Positions 1 through 6,455 of a DNA stretch of 12,938 bases are shown piece by piece; positions within the stretch are counted from its first letter, which is position 1, and each line of letters starts with the position of its first letter. Under the pieces are notes generated by a model. The model saw nothing but the letters and a program-made list of their open reading frames with translations. It did no database searches and was not told the origin of the DNA. A program made the position numbers and the translations under genes. The stretch comes from DAOTYE01 sp034434915 (GTDB lineage: Bacteria; Chloroflexota; Dehalococcoidia; Dehalococcoidales; RBG-16-60-22): positions 1-12,938 of the forward strand of contig DAOTYE010000033.1 of NCBI GenBank assembly GCA_034434915.1, in the 5' to 3' direction.

Positions 1-208
1 TTATTCTGTCTTTTATCCAGTCCCAGTCTGGATTAGCGTGATTAAAGAAAGACTTGAAATTATCCTTCAGCCACTCATAATAATCATTTTCCGTGTACTG
101 GCAGAAAGTCTCAACGAGTTCTTCTCTGGTGATATCTTCAGGGATTCCCAGTTCCAAATCCTTAAACTCTTCCTCAAGAAACTCTTTAACGACTTCTCGG
201 TCTAGCAT
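1..208 (-). CDS. Small acidic protein of unknown function, C-terminus beyond the left edge
   Basis: The minus strand is open for 69 codons from an ATG at 208-206 to the window edge with no stop. The ATG is preceded by AAGGAG with a 7-nt gap, a near-ideal ribosome binding site, which is the main reason to believe the gene. The visible protein starts MLDREVVKEFLEEEF, is rich in Glu and Asp in its first 35 residues, and becomes aromatic further on (YTENDYYEWL, then FFNHANPDWDW). It has no signal peptide or membrane segment. It lies 25 nt after the DUF1016-like gene on the same strand, so it is probably the third gene of the cassette. I do not recognise the family. An acidic small protein beside a possible DNA-acting module could be a partner or inhibitor, but that is only a guess. 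Confidence 0.7.
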   Translation of the reverse strand, partial: MLDREVVKEFLEEEFKDLELGIPEDITREELVETFCQYTENDYYEWLKDNFKSFFNHANPDWDWIKDRI

Positions 209-233
209 GATAAGACTCCTTACTTCTATTCCT

Positions 234-710
234 TTATTCCTTCTTTCTTTTCGCAGAAATATATCCTCCTTCAAAAGTCCTAACATAACTATCAAATGAT
301 CTATCGGAATCAACAAGAGAAATGTCCGGGTAAAAAGCTCTAAACTTTCTACTACGCTCCAACATCTTTTCTGATACTGCCAAATCTCTAACGAGGTGTT
401 TCACCCAGCCATCCAAGACAAGTGGGCCCATTGTCATTTCCTTATTAAATTTTAACAATTTGTCGCCTAGCTCCCAGTAAAGCAATACTCTACCTTGTCC
501 ATAAGTCGATTTAATTCGTTTGACCAAAACTTTCAGTCCATCTAACAGACTAAGATATTTTTTCTCGAAGTTAGTTAGTTCCCTATTTAGCCACTCAGAA
601 TCAAAATCTTGTTCAAATATTAAATTAAGTGGCGCTGTAGCTTTCAGGATTTGCTTCCCATCTGGATTTTTTAAGCTTTTGATTTGAACGCCTATCTTAA
701 TATTCCTCAT
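234..710 (-). CDS. Short protein resembling the DUF1016 (YhcG) N-terminal domain, no nuclease domain
   Basis: The protein has 158 residues from the ATG at 710. That start is chosen over an in-frame ATG at 722 because GGGGAG lies 4 nt before it and its ATGA overlaps the stop of the upstream ATPase gene, a usual sign of translational coupling; the 722 start has no binding site. The middle of the protein (about residues 50-120) has the character of DUF1016 N-terminal domains: a helical run with LLYWELGDKLL, a hydrophobic WVKHLVRDLA helix, then SEKMLERSRKFRAFYPD, close to the family pattern of Ser-Glu-x-x-Leu-x-x-x-x-x-Phe before a Tyr-Pro. Family proteins are normally about twice this length and carry a PD-(D/E)XK nuclease domain; here the protein ends in a basic tail (SAKRKKE) with no such domain. 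The likely role is DNA or partner binding beside the GHKL ATPase. The domain match was made by eye and is moderately sure. Confidence 0.6.
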   Translation of the reverse strand: MRNIKIGVQIKSLKNPDGKQILKATAPLNLIFEQDFDSEWLNRELTNFEKKYLSLLDGLKVLVKRIKSTYGQGRVLLYWELGDKLLKFNKEMTMGPLVLDGWVKHLVRDLAVSEKMLERSRKFRAFYPDISLVDSDRSFDSYVRTFEGGYISAKRKKE

Positions 711-2269
711 TTTTCTCCCCATAATCGGAAAAAACGCTGCAACAGCTCAAAAGCTTTTTGATAAGAAGATTCTGGCTCTTTTTCTAAATTAAAACCTATA
801 AGACTTAAAGCTACGACTTTCACTACATGATATTGAACGGACTTCTCCCTCTGGGCTCTTAAATGAGCAGGGTGAGCTCCATTAATTGTAACAGTCTCGC
901 CATCAAACCAAGCTTCTTCTTCCTTATCCGGTCTCTCGTCGTAAGCTATTCTTATCCTCCCACCGCGAATTGTTCTTGTGTGAGAGGATGCTAAGGCCCC
1001 AATCCCCTGTTCAATAGTCGGTGCTTCCCCACTTTCGTCCCCTGGATAAACTGAAACTCCTGCCCCTTCAGTCGAACCACCCCTAGTTCCTTCCACTTTT
1101 TGAGTTCCCTCACCCAACTCCCTCTGCTCACCATCCAGATCAGGAATTGACACACTACGCTGGATTTTACCTCCAAAAAAGGTGAGTTCAGGCATACCCT
1201 TTAGTATCGAATTAATTTCTTTTTCCAAGTTGGCAAAGTCATCTTTTCTTGTAACGCTTTGCTCCATCAATCCAACTTGCTCTAGCCATCCTGAAAACTC
1301 AACTTGCGCTTTTCTAAAGAATTTATCCCAAGTAGGATTCCCTCTCTGAAACCTACACTTATCTGTGGTAACGGCTTCAACTAAATAAGGAGCTTCTATC
1401 CAACCAGTGATTTTTTGCTTCTCACGCGGTTCCTTCTTAAACCATGTTCTGTCAACTACTTTGCCAAACACGCATATGGCAACTCCTTGGTAAATTTCCG
1501 GAAGTTCATCTTTCGCTATCCCCCAAAAACCAAAAGTCACTGGTTTCCCGGACAACTTTATTGAAAATCCTTTTTGACTCTCTAATAAATCATAAACGGG
1601 CTTTTCTGCTATCTGCTTGCCATTAACTAGAAATCTCAGCCCTTTTTCATAAATTGGTTTACTTTTGGGCAGTAATGCCAACTGGTGAATTGAACCCTCA
1701 AATCGTTCACCAGTGTAGAATTTTACAAGATTAACGTCTATCAGAGGATAAAAGTGTTCCTTCAAGATTTGTATAATTTGTTCTGTAGAGTAGAAATTTC
1801 TGCTCTTTTCATTAAGACACAAGGTAACTTTAGTGCCAAAATGGTTCAAGCCGAACAACGCAGCGTCTGATATCCTATAAGGCGCATCACTACCTTTCAG
1901 TTGCCACTCAGAACTACCCTTGTATGTTGCTGACCAAGTTTCCGTAACCACTTTATTGCAGAAGTTTAAAGCGAGCTTCGCCCCCTGTCCAGCAAAACCA
2001 ATTCCGCTACCACGTTCTTTTGTTGAAGCAGCAAAATCATGATATTCAAAGAATTGTCCTCTATCCATACCCAGCCCATCATCAATGAATTCCAAGACGC
2101 CATTATTGACATCAAAATTGATTTCAATAAGCGTTGCTTTTGCATCGAGAGAATTCGCTACAAGCTCTATAATTGATGCTTTCTGCGGCTCAAAAGGGTA
2201 CTGGTCTGCTATATTCTGAACGAGACGCTTAACATTGACACCGCTTTTGCCTTCATGATAAATCGTCAC
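707..2269 (-). CDS. GHKL-superfamily ATPase (HATPase_c; MutL/Hsp90/MORC-like), accessory
   Basis: A 520-residue cytoplasmic protein with a GTG start, set by an AAGGAGGT sequence 6 nt upstream. The Bergerat ATP-binding fold is clear: N-box ELVANSLDA (E35, N39, D42), G1 box DDGLGM (residues 63-68), and a glycine-rich lid GSGIGFAGQGAK (87-98). Residues to about 200 complete the ATPase domain, and about 200-340 should form the S5-like transducer domain. A Gly/Ser/Glu-rich linker (about 380-430) leads to a C-terminal domain with RGGRIRIAYDERPD, WFDGETVTINGAHPAH and a helical end. The protein is not a histidine kinase (no phosphoacceptor domain), and lacks gyrase or topoisomerase VI features and the MutL C-terminus. 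GHKL ATPases act as ATP-driven clamps or switches, and some occur in anti-phage systems (the MutL-like protein of MZA is one). The coupled DUF1016-like gene and AT-rich composition suggest an accessory DNA-interacting module. The substrate is unknown. Confidence 0.85.
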   Translation of the reverse strand: MTIYHEGKSGVNVKRLVQNIADQYPFEPQKASIIELVANSLDAKATLIEINFDVNNGVLEFIDDGLGMDRGQFFEYHDFAASTKERGSGIGFAGQGAKLALNFCNKVVTETWSATYKGSSEWQLKGSDAPYRISDAALFGLNHFGTKVTLCLNEKSRNFYSTEQIIQILKEHFYPLIDVNLVKFYTGERFEGSIHQLALLPKSKPIYEKGLRFLVNGKQIAEKPVYDLLESQKGFSIKLSGKPVTFGFWGIAKDELPEIYQGVAICVFGKVVDRTWFKKEPREKQKITGWIEAPYLVEAVTTDKCRFQRGNPTWDKFFRKAQVEFSGWLEQVGLMEQSVTRKDDFANLEKEINSILKGMPELTFFGGKIQRSVSIPDLDGEQRELGEGTQKVEGTRGGSTEGAGVSVYPGDESGEAPTIEQGIGALASSHTRTIRGGRIRIAYDERPDKEEEAWFDGETVTINGAHPAHLRAQREKSVQYHVVKVVALSLIGFNLEKEPESSYQKAFELLQRFFRLWGEK

Positions 2270-2306
2270 TCTTATACCTCCTTATACCTCCTTCATTTTC
2301 CTCCCC
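2270..2306 (-). promoter_or_regulatory. Duplicated Shine-Dalgarno sequence and mini-ORF before the GHKL gene
   Basis: The 10-bp unit cttatacctc is repeated exactly at 2271-2280 and 2281-2290, followed by ctt. On the minus strand this gives two full AAGGAGGT sites, at 2283-2276 (6 nt from the GTG start) and 2293-2286 (16 nt away). Just upstream is a four-codon reading frame, ATG AAG GAG GTA TAA (2296-2282), with GGGGAGG in front of it at 2306-2300. The first base of that binding site is shared with the stop codon of the preceding 99-residue gene. Seen directly: the repeat and its positions. Inferred: an unusually strong or re-initiation-type translation start. Confidence 0.75.
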
Positions 2307-2605
2307 TACATCCTGAATGCCCCGGAGGAAAAGCGCGTGCGCATGATGTTCGTCGCCAGGAAGAGGAGGATGGGGTGCCGCTCTCCCCAGGAGGTGAGCA
2401 TGTCATAGACGATGGTGTTATACAGCTCCGCGCTTTTCTGGTTCTTTGCCCGGGCTTCTTTTATCTGGGTCAGCACCACTTTTCTGAATTGAAACCGGCT
2501 GCGCTCTTTCTGCTGTTCTTTGGTCAGCGGTTTGTCTGAGTTAGCCAGCGCATTCAATCTATCGTTCGCTTCCTGGAGCTCTTTCTGCAACTGTTCGTCC
2601 GTCAT
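2306..2605 (-). CDS. Small hypothetical protein downstream of secA
   Basis: A 99-residue protein starting at the ATG at 2605; GAGG 5 nt upstream fits this start better than the adjacent in-frame GTG at 2608. It begins 7 nt after the secA stop, so it is surely in the same transcript. The first half is a charged, probably coiled-coil helix (LQKELQEANDRLNAL, then KPLTKEQQKERSRFQFRK). The second half holds a mixed hydrophobic and aromatic segment (LYNTIVYDMLTSWGERHPILLFLATNIM) that is too polar to be a confident membrane helix. Composition matches the GC-rich housekeeping genes, so it belongs to the secA operon and not to the AT-rich cassette. I do not recognise a family. A role near SecA or the membrane is possible from position only. 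Confidence 0.7.
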   Translation of the reverse strand: MTDEQLQKELQEANDRLNALANSDKPLTKEQQKERSRFQFRKVVLTQIKEARAKNQKSAELYNTIVYDMLTSWGERHPILLFLATNIMRTRFSSGAFRM

Positions 2606-2612
2606 CACTGCC

Positions 2613-5252
2613 TCACTTTCCGCAACAATGCTTGTACTTCTTGCCGCTTCCGCAGGGGCACGGCTCGTTCCGCCCTATCTTTTTTCCTGCCACGCGGGTG
2701 GGCGCCGGGGTCCGCTGTGGCTGGCTTGCCATCTTCGCCATCGGGGTGAGGGTGGGGGCCGGGGCTTCCTTTTTCACAATACTAACATGGTAAATCATCC
2801 GTGTCACGTCATGCTTGATGGTCTCCAGCAGAAGCTGGAACTGCTTGTAGCCTTCATTTTTATAAGCGTCAACGGCGCGCGTCTGTCTCAACGCCTGCCA
2901 GCCCGCCTCAATACGCATGTGCTCCATAGCGGTGAGGTGCTCAATCCACAGGTTGTCCATGATTCTGAGCATCACCAGCCGCTCCAGCATCCGCATGTTC
3001 TCCGCGCCAATCTCTTTTTCCCGGGCGGCATACTGCGTTTCCGCCAGCGCAAGCAGTTTCTGCTCAATCTCTTTAGTGCTCATTTTAGCAATGGCGTCGG
3101 CATTGAGGTCCGGCGGCAATGTGTAAATACCGCCCACGTCAGCGAGCAAGCCGGGGATGTCCCAGTTCTCCGGGTAACTGCCGGTGAGATATGTGCTCAC
3201 TGCCCTGCGGATTTCCTCTTTCACCATGTCAAGGATATTGGCTTTCAGGTCAGCACCACTGAGGATTTTACGCCGCTCAGCATAAATCAGCTCGCGGTGC
3301 TTATTTACCACGTCATCATACTCCACGAGGTGCTTGCGCATATCAAAATGGTAGCCCTCAACGCGCTTCTGGACATCAGTGATGATTCTGGTGGCGAGCG
3401 GGCGCTCAATGGGCGTATCCGCATCCATGCCTGCCCATTCCAGCAAGCCCTTGATACGCTCCCCGCCGAAGCGCCGTATGATATCATCTTCCAGCGATAC
3501 GTAAAACCGCGAACTGCCCGGGTCGCCCTGGCGGCCTGCCCTGCCCCGCAACTGGTTGTCAATGCGCCGCGCCTCATGCCTTTCCGTGCCGATGACGTGA
3601 AGCCCGCCCAGGCTGACCACTTTATCATGGAGCTTCTGCCATTCCGCAGGGTCAGTGCCGTCCGGACTGCCACCCAGAATGATGTCCACGCCGCGCCCCG
3701 CCATGTTCGTGGCAACGGTTACCGCGCCCGGCTTGCCCGCCTGCGCAATGATGGCGGCTTCTTTCTCATGGAACTTGGCGTTGAGCACCTGGCAGGAGAT
3801 GCCGCGCCGCTTGAGCATATCGCTCAGCCGCTCTGATTTCTCAATGGACACCGTGCCGATGAGCACCGGGCGGCCGGCTTTATTGAGCTCTTCAATTTCC
3901 TTCACCACAGCGCGGAACTTGGCTTCTTCATCTTTGTAAATCTTGTCCGGGAAGTCTTTTCTAATCATCGGCTTGTGGGTGGGAATAGCCGTCACATCCA
4001 GTTTGTATATCTTGTAGAACTCTTCGGCTTCGGTCATTGCTGTGCCGGTCATGCCCGCCAGCTTCTGGTACATGCGGAAATAGTTCTGGATGGTGATGGT
4101 GGCAAAGGTCATGGTCTCCTGCTGGACTTTAACGCCTTCTTTGGCTTCAATCGCCTGGTGAATGCCTTCAGAGTAGCGCCTGCCGAACATCAGCCTGCCG
4201 GTGAACTCATCAACAATGATGACCTCGCCGTCTTTCACTACATAATCGCGGTCGCGCTTATAGAGGGCATGGGCTTTCAGCGCGCTGTCCAGGAAGCGCG
4301 TGAGCGCGTAGTTAGCCGGGTCATAGAGGTTGGGGGACTTGAGCAATCCTTCACGCTGGAGGATGCGCTCCACCGTGCTTATGCCGGCATCAGTTAGATT
4401 GACGGTGCGGTCTTTCTCATCTACGGTATAGTCGCTATCCTTATGTAAACGGGACACAATACGGGAAAAGAGATTATATCTTTCTGTTGACTCCGCCGCG
4501 GGACCGCTGATGATAAGCGGCGTGCGCGCCTCGTCAATGAGCAGGTTATCCACCTCATCCACGATGGCATAGTTCAGCGGATGGCGCTGGACGCAGTTCC
4601 GCAGGTCAATGACCATGTTGTCCCGCAGATAGTCAAAGCCGAACTCACTGCTCGTGCCGTAGGTGATGTCTGCCTCATACGCTTGCTTGCGGGTGATGGG
4701 GCGGAAGTGCTTCCAGCGCGGGTCTCCGGAGTCATATGTGGGGTCAAAGAGGCGTGAGGGCAGGTGCTCTTCAGGCGTCTGGGGATAGATGCTCGCCACG
4801 CTCACGCCGAGCGCGCTGTAGATGGGACCCATCCAGTAGGGGTCGCGCCGCGCAAGGTAATCGTTCACCGTTACCAGGTGACAGCCCCTGCCACTGAGGG
4901 CGTTAAGATAGAGGGGAAGGGTCGCCACGAGCGTTTTGCCTTCGCCCGTCTTCATCTCAGCGATTTTACCCTGGTGCAGGACGATGCCGCCCATCAACTG
5001 GACGTCATAGTGGCGCTGTTTGATGGTGCGTTTGGCGGCTTCCCGCACGGCGGCAAAAGCTTCAGGAAGAAGCTCATCAAGAGTAGCACCGTCCTTCAGT
5101 CGTGTTTTGAATTCGTCTGTCTTTGCCCTGAGTTCAGCATCGCTGAGCTTCTCAAACTCCGGCTCCAGCGCATTGATTTTGTCCACAACCGGCTGAAGAC
5201 GTCTTAGCTCTTTCTCATTGGAATCAACCAGCTTACCCAACCATTTAAACAT
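2613..5252 (-). CDS. secA: Protein translocase subunit SecA (preprotein translocase ATPase)
   Basis: SecA is the ATP-driven motor that pushes unfolded preproteins through SecYEG at the inner face of the membrane. The 879-residue protein has all hallmarks: Walker A GEGKT (103-107), DEVDNLLIDEART (Walker B, DEVD at 232-235), the substrate cross-linking region, TGRLMFGRRYSEGIHQAIEA, MTGTAMTEAEEF, AGRGVDIILGG, and GTERHEARRIDNQLRGRAGRQGD motif VI. A C-terminal zinc site has Cys865, Cys867, Cys876 and Cys877, which in other bacteria contacts SecB or the ribosome. The start MFKWLGKL at 5252 has GGTGA 5 nt upstream; extending to a TTG at 5267 adds five residues without a binding site. About 24 extra residues lie between the Walker A region and Walker B (about 156-190) compared with E. 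coli SecA. The gene overlaps the DUF2007 gene by 8 nt, giving coupled translation. Confidence 0.98.
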   Translation of the reverse strand: MFKWLGKLVDSNEKELRRLQPVVDKINALEPEFEKLSDAELRAKTDEFKTRLKDGATLDELLPEAFAAVREAAKRTIKQRHYDVQLMGGIVLHQGKIAEMKTGEGKTLVATLPLYLNALSGRGCHLVTVNDYLARRDPYWMGPIYSALGVSVASIYPQTPEEHLPSRLFDPTYDSGDPRWKHFRPITRKQAYEADITYGTSSEFGFDYLRDNMVIDLRNCVQRHPLNYAIVDEVDNLLIDEARTPLIISGPAAESTERYNLFSRIVSRLHKDSDYTVDEKDRTVNLTDAGISTVERILQREGLLKSPNLYDPANYALTRFLDSALKAHALYKRDRDYVVKDGEVIIVDEFTGRLMFGRRYSEGIHQAIEAKEGVKVQQETMTFATITIQNYFRMYQKLAGMTGTAMTEAEEFYKIYKLDVTAIPTHKPMIRKDFPDKIYKDEEAKFRAVVKEIEELNKAGRPVLIGTVSIEKSERLSDMLKRRGISCQVLNAKFHEKEAAIIAQAGKPGAVTVATNMAGRGVDIILGGSPDGTDPAEWQKLHDKVVSLGGLHVIGTERHEARRIDNQLRGRAGRQGDPGSSRFYVSLEDDIIRRFGGERIKGLLEWAGMDADTPIERPLATRIITDVQKRVEGYHFDMRKHLVEYDDVVNKHRELIYAERRKILSGADLKANILDMVKEEIRRAVSTYLTGSYPENWDIPGLLADVGGIYTLPPDLNADAIAKMSTKEIEQKLLALAETQYAAREKEIGAENMRMLERLVMLRIMDNLWIEHLTAMEHMRIEAGWQALRQTRAVDAYKNEGYKQFQLLLETIKHDVTRMIYHVSIVKKEAPAPTLTPMAKMASQPQRTPAPTRVAGKKIGRNEPCPCGSGKKYKHCCGK

Positions 5253-5466
5253 CAGTCTCACCAGCAATCAGTTTTCTGGCTTCTTCCGCCATTTCTTCCC
5301 ACACCATGAGACGCACTTCACCCATGCCATCAATGGTGAACACGTGGACGGAAGGAGCCGCATTTGACTTCAAAAGACAGGGGATACCGTGGCTTTCCAG
5401 CAACCCTCTGATGACCTGTGCTTCCGCTTCACTCCGCGCCAGATATACCTCAACCAGCTTTTTCAT
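5245..5466 (-). CDS. DUF2007-family small protein (putative signal-transducing protein)
   Basis: A 73-residue protein with the DUF2007 pattern: an N-terminal strand (KKLVEVYLA), a helix with SEAEAQVIRGLLESHGIPCLL that matches the family's Ala-Glu-x-x-x-x-x-Leu-Leu-x-x-x-Gly-Ile core, and a C-terminal GEVRLMVWEEMAEEARKLI. The family is a small ferredoxin-like fold often annotated as a putative prokaryotic signal-transducing protein, but its biochemical role is not established. Its ATG overlaps the prs stop as ATGA (5466-5463), and its end overlaps secA by 8 nt, so it is translated as part of the prs-secA transcript. Position suggests a small regulatory or adaptor protein, but nothing in the sequence shows a partner. 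Confidence 0.85.
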   Translation of the reverse strand: MKKLVEVYLARSEAEAQVIRGLLESHGIPCLLKSNAAPSVHVFTIDGMGEVRLMVWEEMAEEARKLIAGETDV

Positions 5467-6407
5467 TGCTGTTCAAACATGGCGCCCACTGACAGCCCGG
5501 TATGGATGCGGTGAATCGCCTCTCCGAGCAGTGGTGCAATGGGCAACACGGTGATTTTTTCCAGCTTCTTTCTGCCATTGACCGGGATGGTATCCGTGAC
5601 GACCACCTCTTTCACCGGACATTCAGCAATCCTCTGGATGGCGGCACCGGAAAAGACCGGATGCGTACAGCAGGAGTAAATCTCTTTGACGCCCTGCTCC
5701 AGCAGGGTGGAAACTACGTTCACCAGCGACCCGGCGGTATCAATCTCATCGTCCACGGTAACCGCCACCTTGCCTTTCACTTCGCCGATGACATTAAGCG
5801 TCTCAGTCTTGTCCACGTTGCCGATACGTCTCTTCTCCATGATTGCCAGCGGGGCATTCAGTTTGGCGGCAAGGTCGCGTGCCCGCTTGGTGATGCCGAT
5901 GTCTGTCGCCACTACCACGGGGTCTTCCAGGCTCTTTGATTTGAAATAGTTTGCCAGGAGATAGAGAGCGGTCAGCTCATCAACAGGGATGTTAAAGAAC
6001 CCTTGAATTTGGGCGGCATGCAGGTCAACGGTGAGCAGGCGGTTTGCCCCGGACACGGTGAGCAGGTCAGCCACTAAACGTGCGGTGATGGGAACGCGGG
6101 GCTGGTCTTTTTTGTCTGTGCGCCCGTAGCCGTAATAGGGGACGACCGCCGTAATCCTGCCGGCTGACGCTCGCTTGAAAGCGTCAATCATAATGAGAAG
6201 CTCAACGAGGTTATTATTCACCGGAGAGCAGAAGGGCTGAATAATAAAGACGTCCCTCTGGCGTACGTTCTCCAGAATGCGCACAAAGGTATTCTCATTG
6301 CTGAACTGAAAGACTTCGCACTTGCCCAGAGGTATGCCGAGGTAATCCACTACCGCCTGAGCCAATACAGGGTGAGCATTGCCGGTAAAGACTTTCAATT
6401 CATCCAT
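5463..6407 (-). CDS. prs: Ribose-phosphate pyrophosphokinase (PRPP synthetase)
   Basis: Makes 5-phosphoribosyl-1-pyrophosphate from ribose 5-phosphate and ATP, the activated sugar for purine, pyrimidine, histidine, tryptophan and NAD synthesis. The 314-residue length is typical of class I enzymes. Visible motifs: QPFCSPVNNNLVELL (57-71), the ATP-contacting flexible loop YGRTDKKDQPRVPITARL (94-111), DLHAAQIQGFF (128-138, catalytic His130), and the PRPP loop VDDEIDTAGS (218-227). In the flexible loop the usual Ala-Arg-Gln-Asp-Arg-Lys reads Gly-Arg-Thr-Asp-Lys-Lys, so the Gln is Thr; I take this as a lineage variant, not a loss of function. The ATG at 6407 has AAGGAG 10 nt upstream, and an extended -10 promoter lies about 40 nt upstream. 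It is the first gene of the prs-DUF2007-secA-small protein operon. Confidence 0.97.
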   Translation of the reverse strand: MDELKVFTGNAHPVLAQAVVDYLGIPLGKCEVFQFSNENTFVRILENVRQRDVFIIQPFCSPVNNNLVELLIMIDAFKRASAGRITAVVPYYGYGRTDKKDQPRVPITARLVADLLTVSGANRLLTVDLHAAQIQGFFNIPVDELTALYLLANYFKSKSLEDPVVVATDIGITKRARDLAAKLNAPLAIMEKRRIGNVDKTETLNVIGEVKGKVAVTVDDEIDTAGSLVNVVSTLLEQGVKEIYSCCTHPVFSGAAIQRIAECPVKEVVVTDTIPVNGRKKLEKITVLPIAPLLGEAIHRIHTGLSVGAMFEQQ

Positions 6408-6439
6408 GTGCTCCAGACTCCTTTCGCTGACTCATTTGC

Positions 6440-6455
6440 ATTATAGATTATAGCA
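6440..6455 (-). promoter_or_regulatory. Extended -10 promoter for the prs-secA operon
   Basis: On the minus strand TGCTATAAT lies at 6455-6447: a perfect TATAAT (6452-6447) preceded by TGn, the extended -10 arrangement recognised by the housekeeping sigma factor. No good -35 hexamer is found at 16-18 nt (the candidates read like GTGAGG or TGAGGC), which is common for extended -10 promoters. Transcription would start near 6440, leaving a leader of about 33 nt that contains the AAGGAG for prs. The weak -35 area coincides with an inverted repeat at 6462-6480, so a bound regulator could block or aid this promoter. Confidence 0.7.

Noticed and set aside
711..722. ATG at 722 as the start of the DUF1016-like gene
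   Set aside because: Nothing resembling a Shine-Dalgarno sequence precedes it; the ATG at 710 has GGGGAG and an ATGA overlap.
2270..2293. The TATAAG repeats as a -10 promoter element for the ATPase gene
   Set aside because: They sit 5-20 nt before the start codon and coincide with the Shine-Dalgarno copies, leaving no room for a usable leader.
2520..3836. Long plus-strand open frame of 438 codons opposite secA
   Set aside because: It lies wholly antisense to a well-supported secA and the small gene after it, has a Cys- and His-rich composition typical of GC-rich antisense frames, and shows no recognisable domain.
5253..5267. TTG start at 5267 giving SecA five extra residues
   Set aside because: No ribosome binding site precedes it, while the ATG at 5252 has GGTGA 5 nt upstream and gives the usual MFKWLGKL N-terminus.
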